From: JAWKZG01 sp041396125
GTDB lineage: Bacteria > Pseudomonadota > Gammaproteobacteria > Competibacterales > Competibacteraceae
DNA: 64,000 bases
NCBI GenBank assembly: GCA_041396125.1
Contig: JAWKZG010000005.1
Coordinates: 124,001-188,000 of the forward strand
Reading direction: 5' to 3'
The notes beneath the pieces are model-generated. The model ran no database searches. It was given only the letters and a program-made list of their open reading frames with translations, and was not told the origin of the DNA. Below are positions 63,461 to 64,000 of the stretch, in pieces. Position 1 is the stretch's first letter; each line of letters starts with the position of its first letter. The position numbers and the translations under genes were made by a program.

Positions 63461-63891
63461 TCGAATCCAGTCGTATCAGCATCCCGGAATTCGAACAGCT
63501 GTGCAATGAGCGCGTTCCTTCGGGCGGGCGTATAAAAGTGGAAACGCTGGCACCCGGCCGGGCGGTAATTCGTTTACCCTACGATCCGGCTAATCTACGG
63601 CCCGGTGGCACCATTTCCGGACCGGCGCAGATGGCGCTGGCCGATGTTGCAATGTACGCGGTGGTGCTGAGCCTGATCGGTCGGGTGGAGCTGGCGGTGA
63701 CAACCAACCTCAATATTAATTTCCTGCGTCGGCCACAACCGGGAGACTTACTGGCTCACGGCCAGATTCTCAAACTCGGCAAACGGCTGGCGGTGGGCGA
63801 TGTCACACTTTACTCTGAAAGTGATCCGCATCCGGTCGCACACGCTACCAGCACCTATTCGATTCCGCCGCACGCAGCGGTGGATATTTAA
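63457..63891 (+). CDS. PaaI-family hot-dog thioesterase
   Basis: A 144-residue acyl-CoA thioesterase-like protein. GGTISGPAQMALADVAMYAVVLSLIG holds the PaaI hot-dog motif with the catalytic Asp, followed by VTTNLNINFLRRPQPGDLLAHGQILKLGKRLAVGDVTLYS. It probably hydrolyses medium or aromatic acyl-CoA esters. It is translationally coupled to the isomerase upstream (ATGA overlap) and converges with a DUF1330 gene. Confidence 0.88.
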   Translation: MIESSRISIPEFEQLCNERVPSGGRIKVETLAPGRAVIRLPYDPANLRPGGTISGPAQMALADVAMYAVVLSLIGRVELAVTTNLNINFLRRPQPGDLLAHGQILKLGKRLAVGDVTLYSESDPHPVAHATSTYSIPPHAAVDI

Positions 63892-64000
63892 ACCCCTTCT
63901 ACCAGCAAGACCTGGGAATCTGCTGCCTGCCAGCGCAATTTGACGATGTCCTGATACTCCGGCGAATGATAAAAGCTGAGCGCTTGCTCGTAACTGGGAA
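63888..64000 (-). CDS. DUF1330-family protein, C-terminal end (cut by window edge)
   Basis: The minus strand ends with SYEQALSFYHSPEYQDIVKL then RWQAADSQVLLVEGV and a stop at 63890-63888. The pattern FYHSPEYQ...LLVEG is typical of the last residues of DUF1330 proteins (about 95-100 residues, dimeric alpha-beta barrel fold). Only about 37 residues are in the window. Its stop overlaps the thioesterase stop by four bases. Confidence 0.7.
   Translation of the reverse strand, partial: PSYEQALSFYHSPEYQDIVKLRWQAADSQVLLVEGV

Overview
This window looks like a piece of a gammaproteobacterial chromosome, probably from an environmental, biofilm-forming species. The housekeeping genes point that way: cysD with a fused cysN/cysC, glnE, ilvE, rep, uvrC, pgsA, pyrD and groESL behind a HrcA/CIRCE operator. 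No genus can be named from the sequence alone. No rRNA, tRNA or CRISPR array was seen.

Region 1 (1-10.4 kb, plus strand) is an exopolysaccharide locus: five glycosyltransferases, an FkbM-type methyltransferase and an O-antigen-ligase-like membrane protein of the type that accompanies exosortase A. It is mosaic. There is a transposase tail at the left edge, an ISKra4-like insertion with a perfect 9-bp target duplication, and several genes broken by 1-2 nt indels.

Region 2 (10.4-20.5 kb, minus strand) holds the XrtA/PEP-CTERM-associated outer-membrane protein and ATPase. Downstream of them lies a set of exported matrix-type proteins: a fibronectin/PKD/LamG/H-lectin-like protein with an internal ~0.9-kb duplication, a right-handed beta-helix protein, and an unrecognised exported protein. 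The lectin-like gene sits behind a c-di-GMP-I (GEMM-I) riboswitch on the minus strand, with a leader segment able to sequester the Shine-Dalgarno. Synthesis of the matrix protein is therefore probably controlled by the biofilm second messenger.

Region 3 (20.6-40.5 kb) holds a glycine-zipper lipoprotein, two gene stubs, folE / hot-dog dehydratase / pteridine reductase, cysD-cysNC and an acyl-CoA dehydrogenase. It continues with a probable methylamine/betaine demethylation group (DgcA/TMADH-type flavoenzyme, non-pyrrolysine MttB-family protein, divergent LysR, SDR), then HIT / HELLH membrane protein / NfeD / slipin, a deacetylase-family protein and a methyltransferase.

Region 4 (40.5-54.4 kb) is largely housekeeping: a DsbD with a duplicated N-terminal domain, groESL, a DUF945-like protein, glnE, ilvE, a zinc-finger protein, rep and an MFS transporter.

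Region 5 (54.4-59.2 kb, minus strand) is a PQQ alcohol dehydrogenase / cytochrome c / two exported proteins cluster. A Tn5/IS50-like element has inserted into the dehydrogenase signal peptide. Region 6 (59.2-64 kb) holds pgsA, uvrC (interrupted), pyrD, a DsbA-like isomerase, a thioesterase and the end of a DUF1330 gene.

Small homopolymer-type indels recur (FkbM, both transposases, the ligase, a GT2, the lectin, a methyltransferase, uvrC). Some may be consensus errors rather than biological decay.
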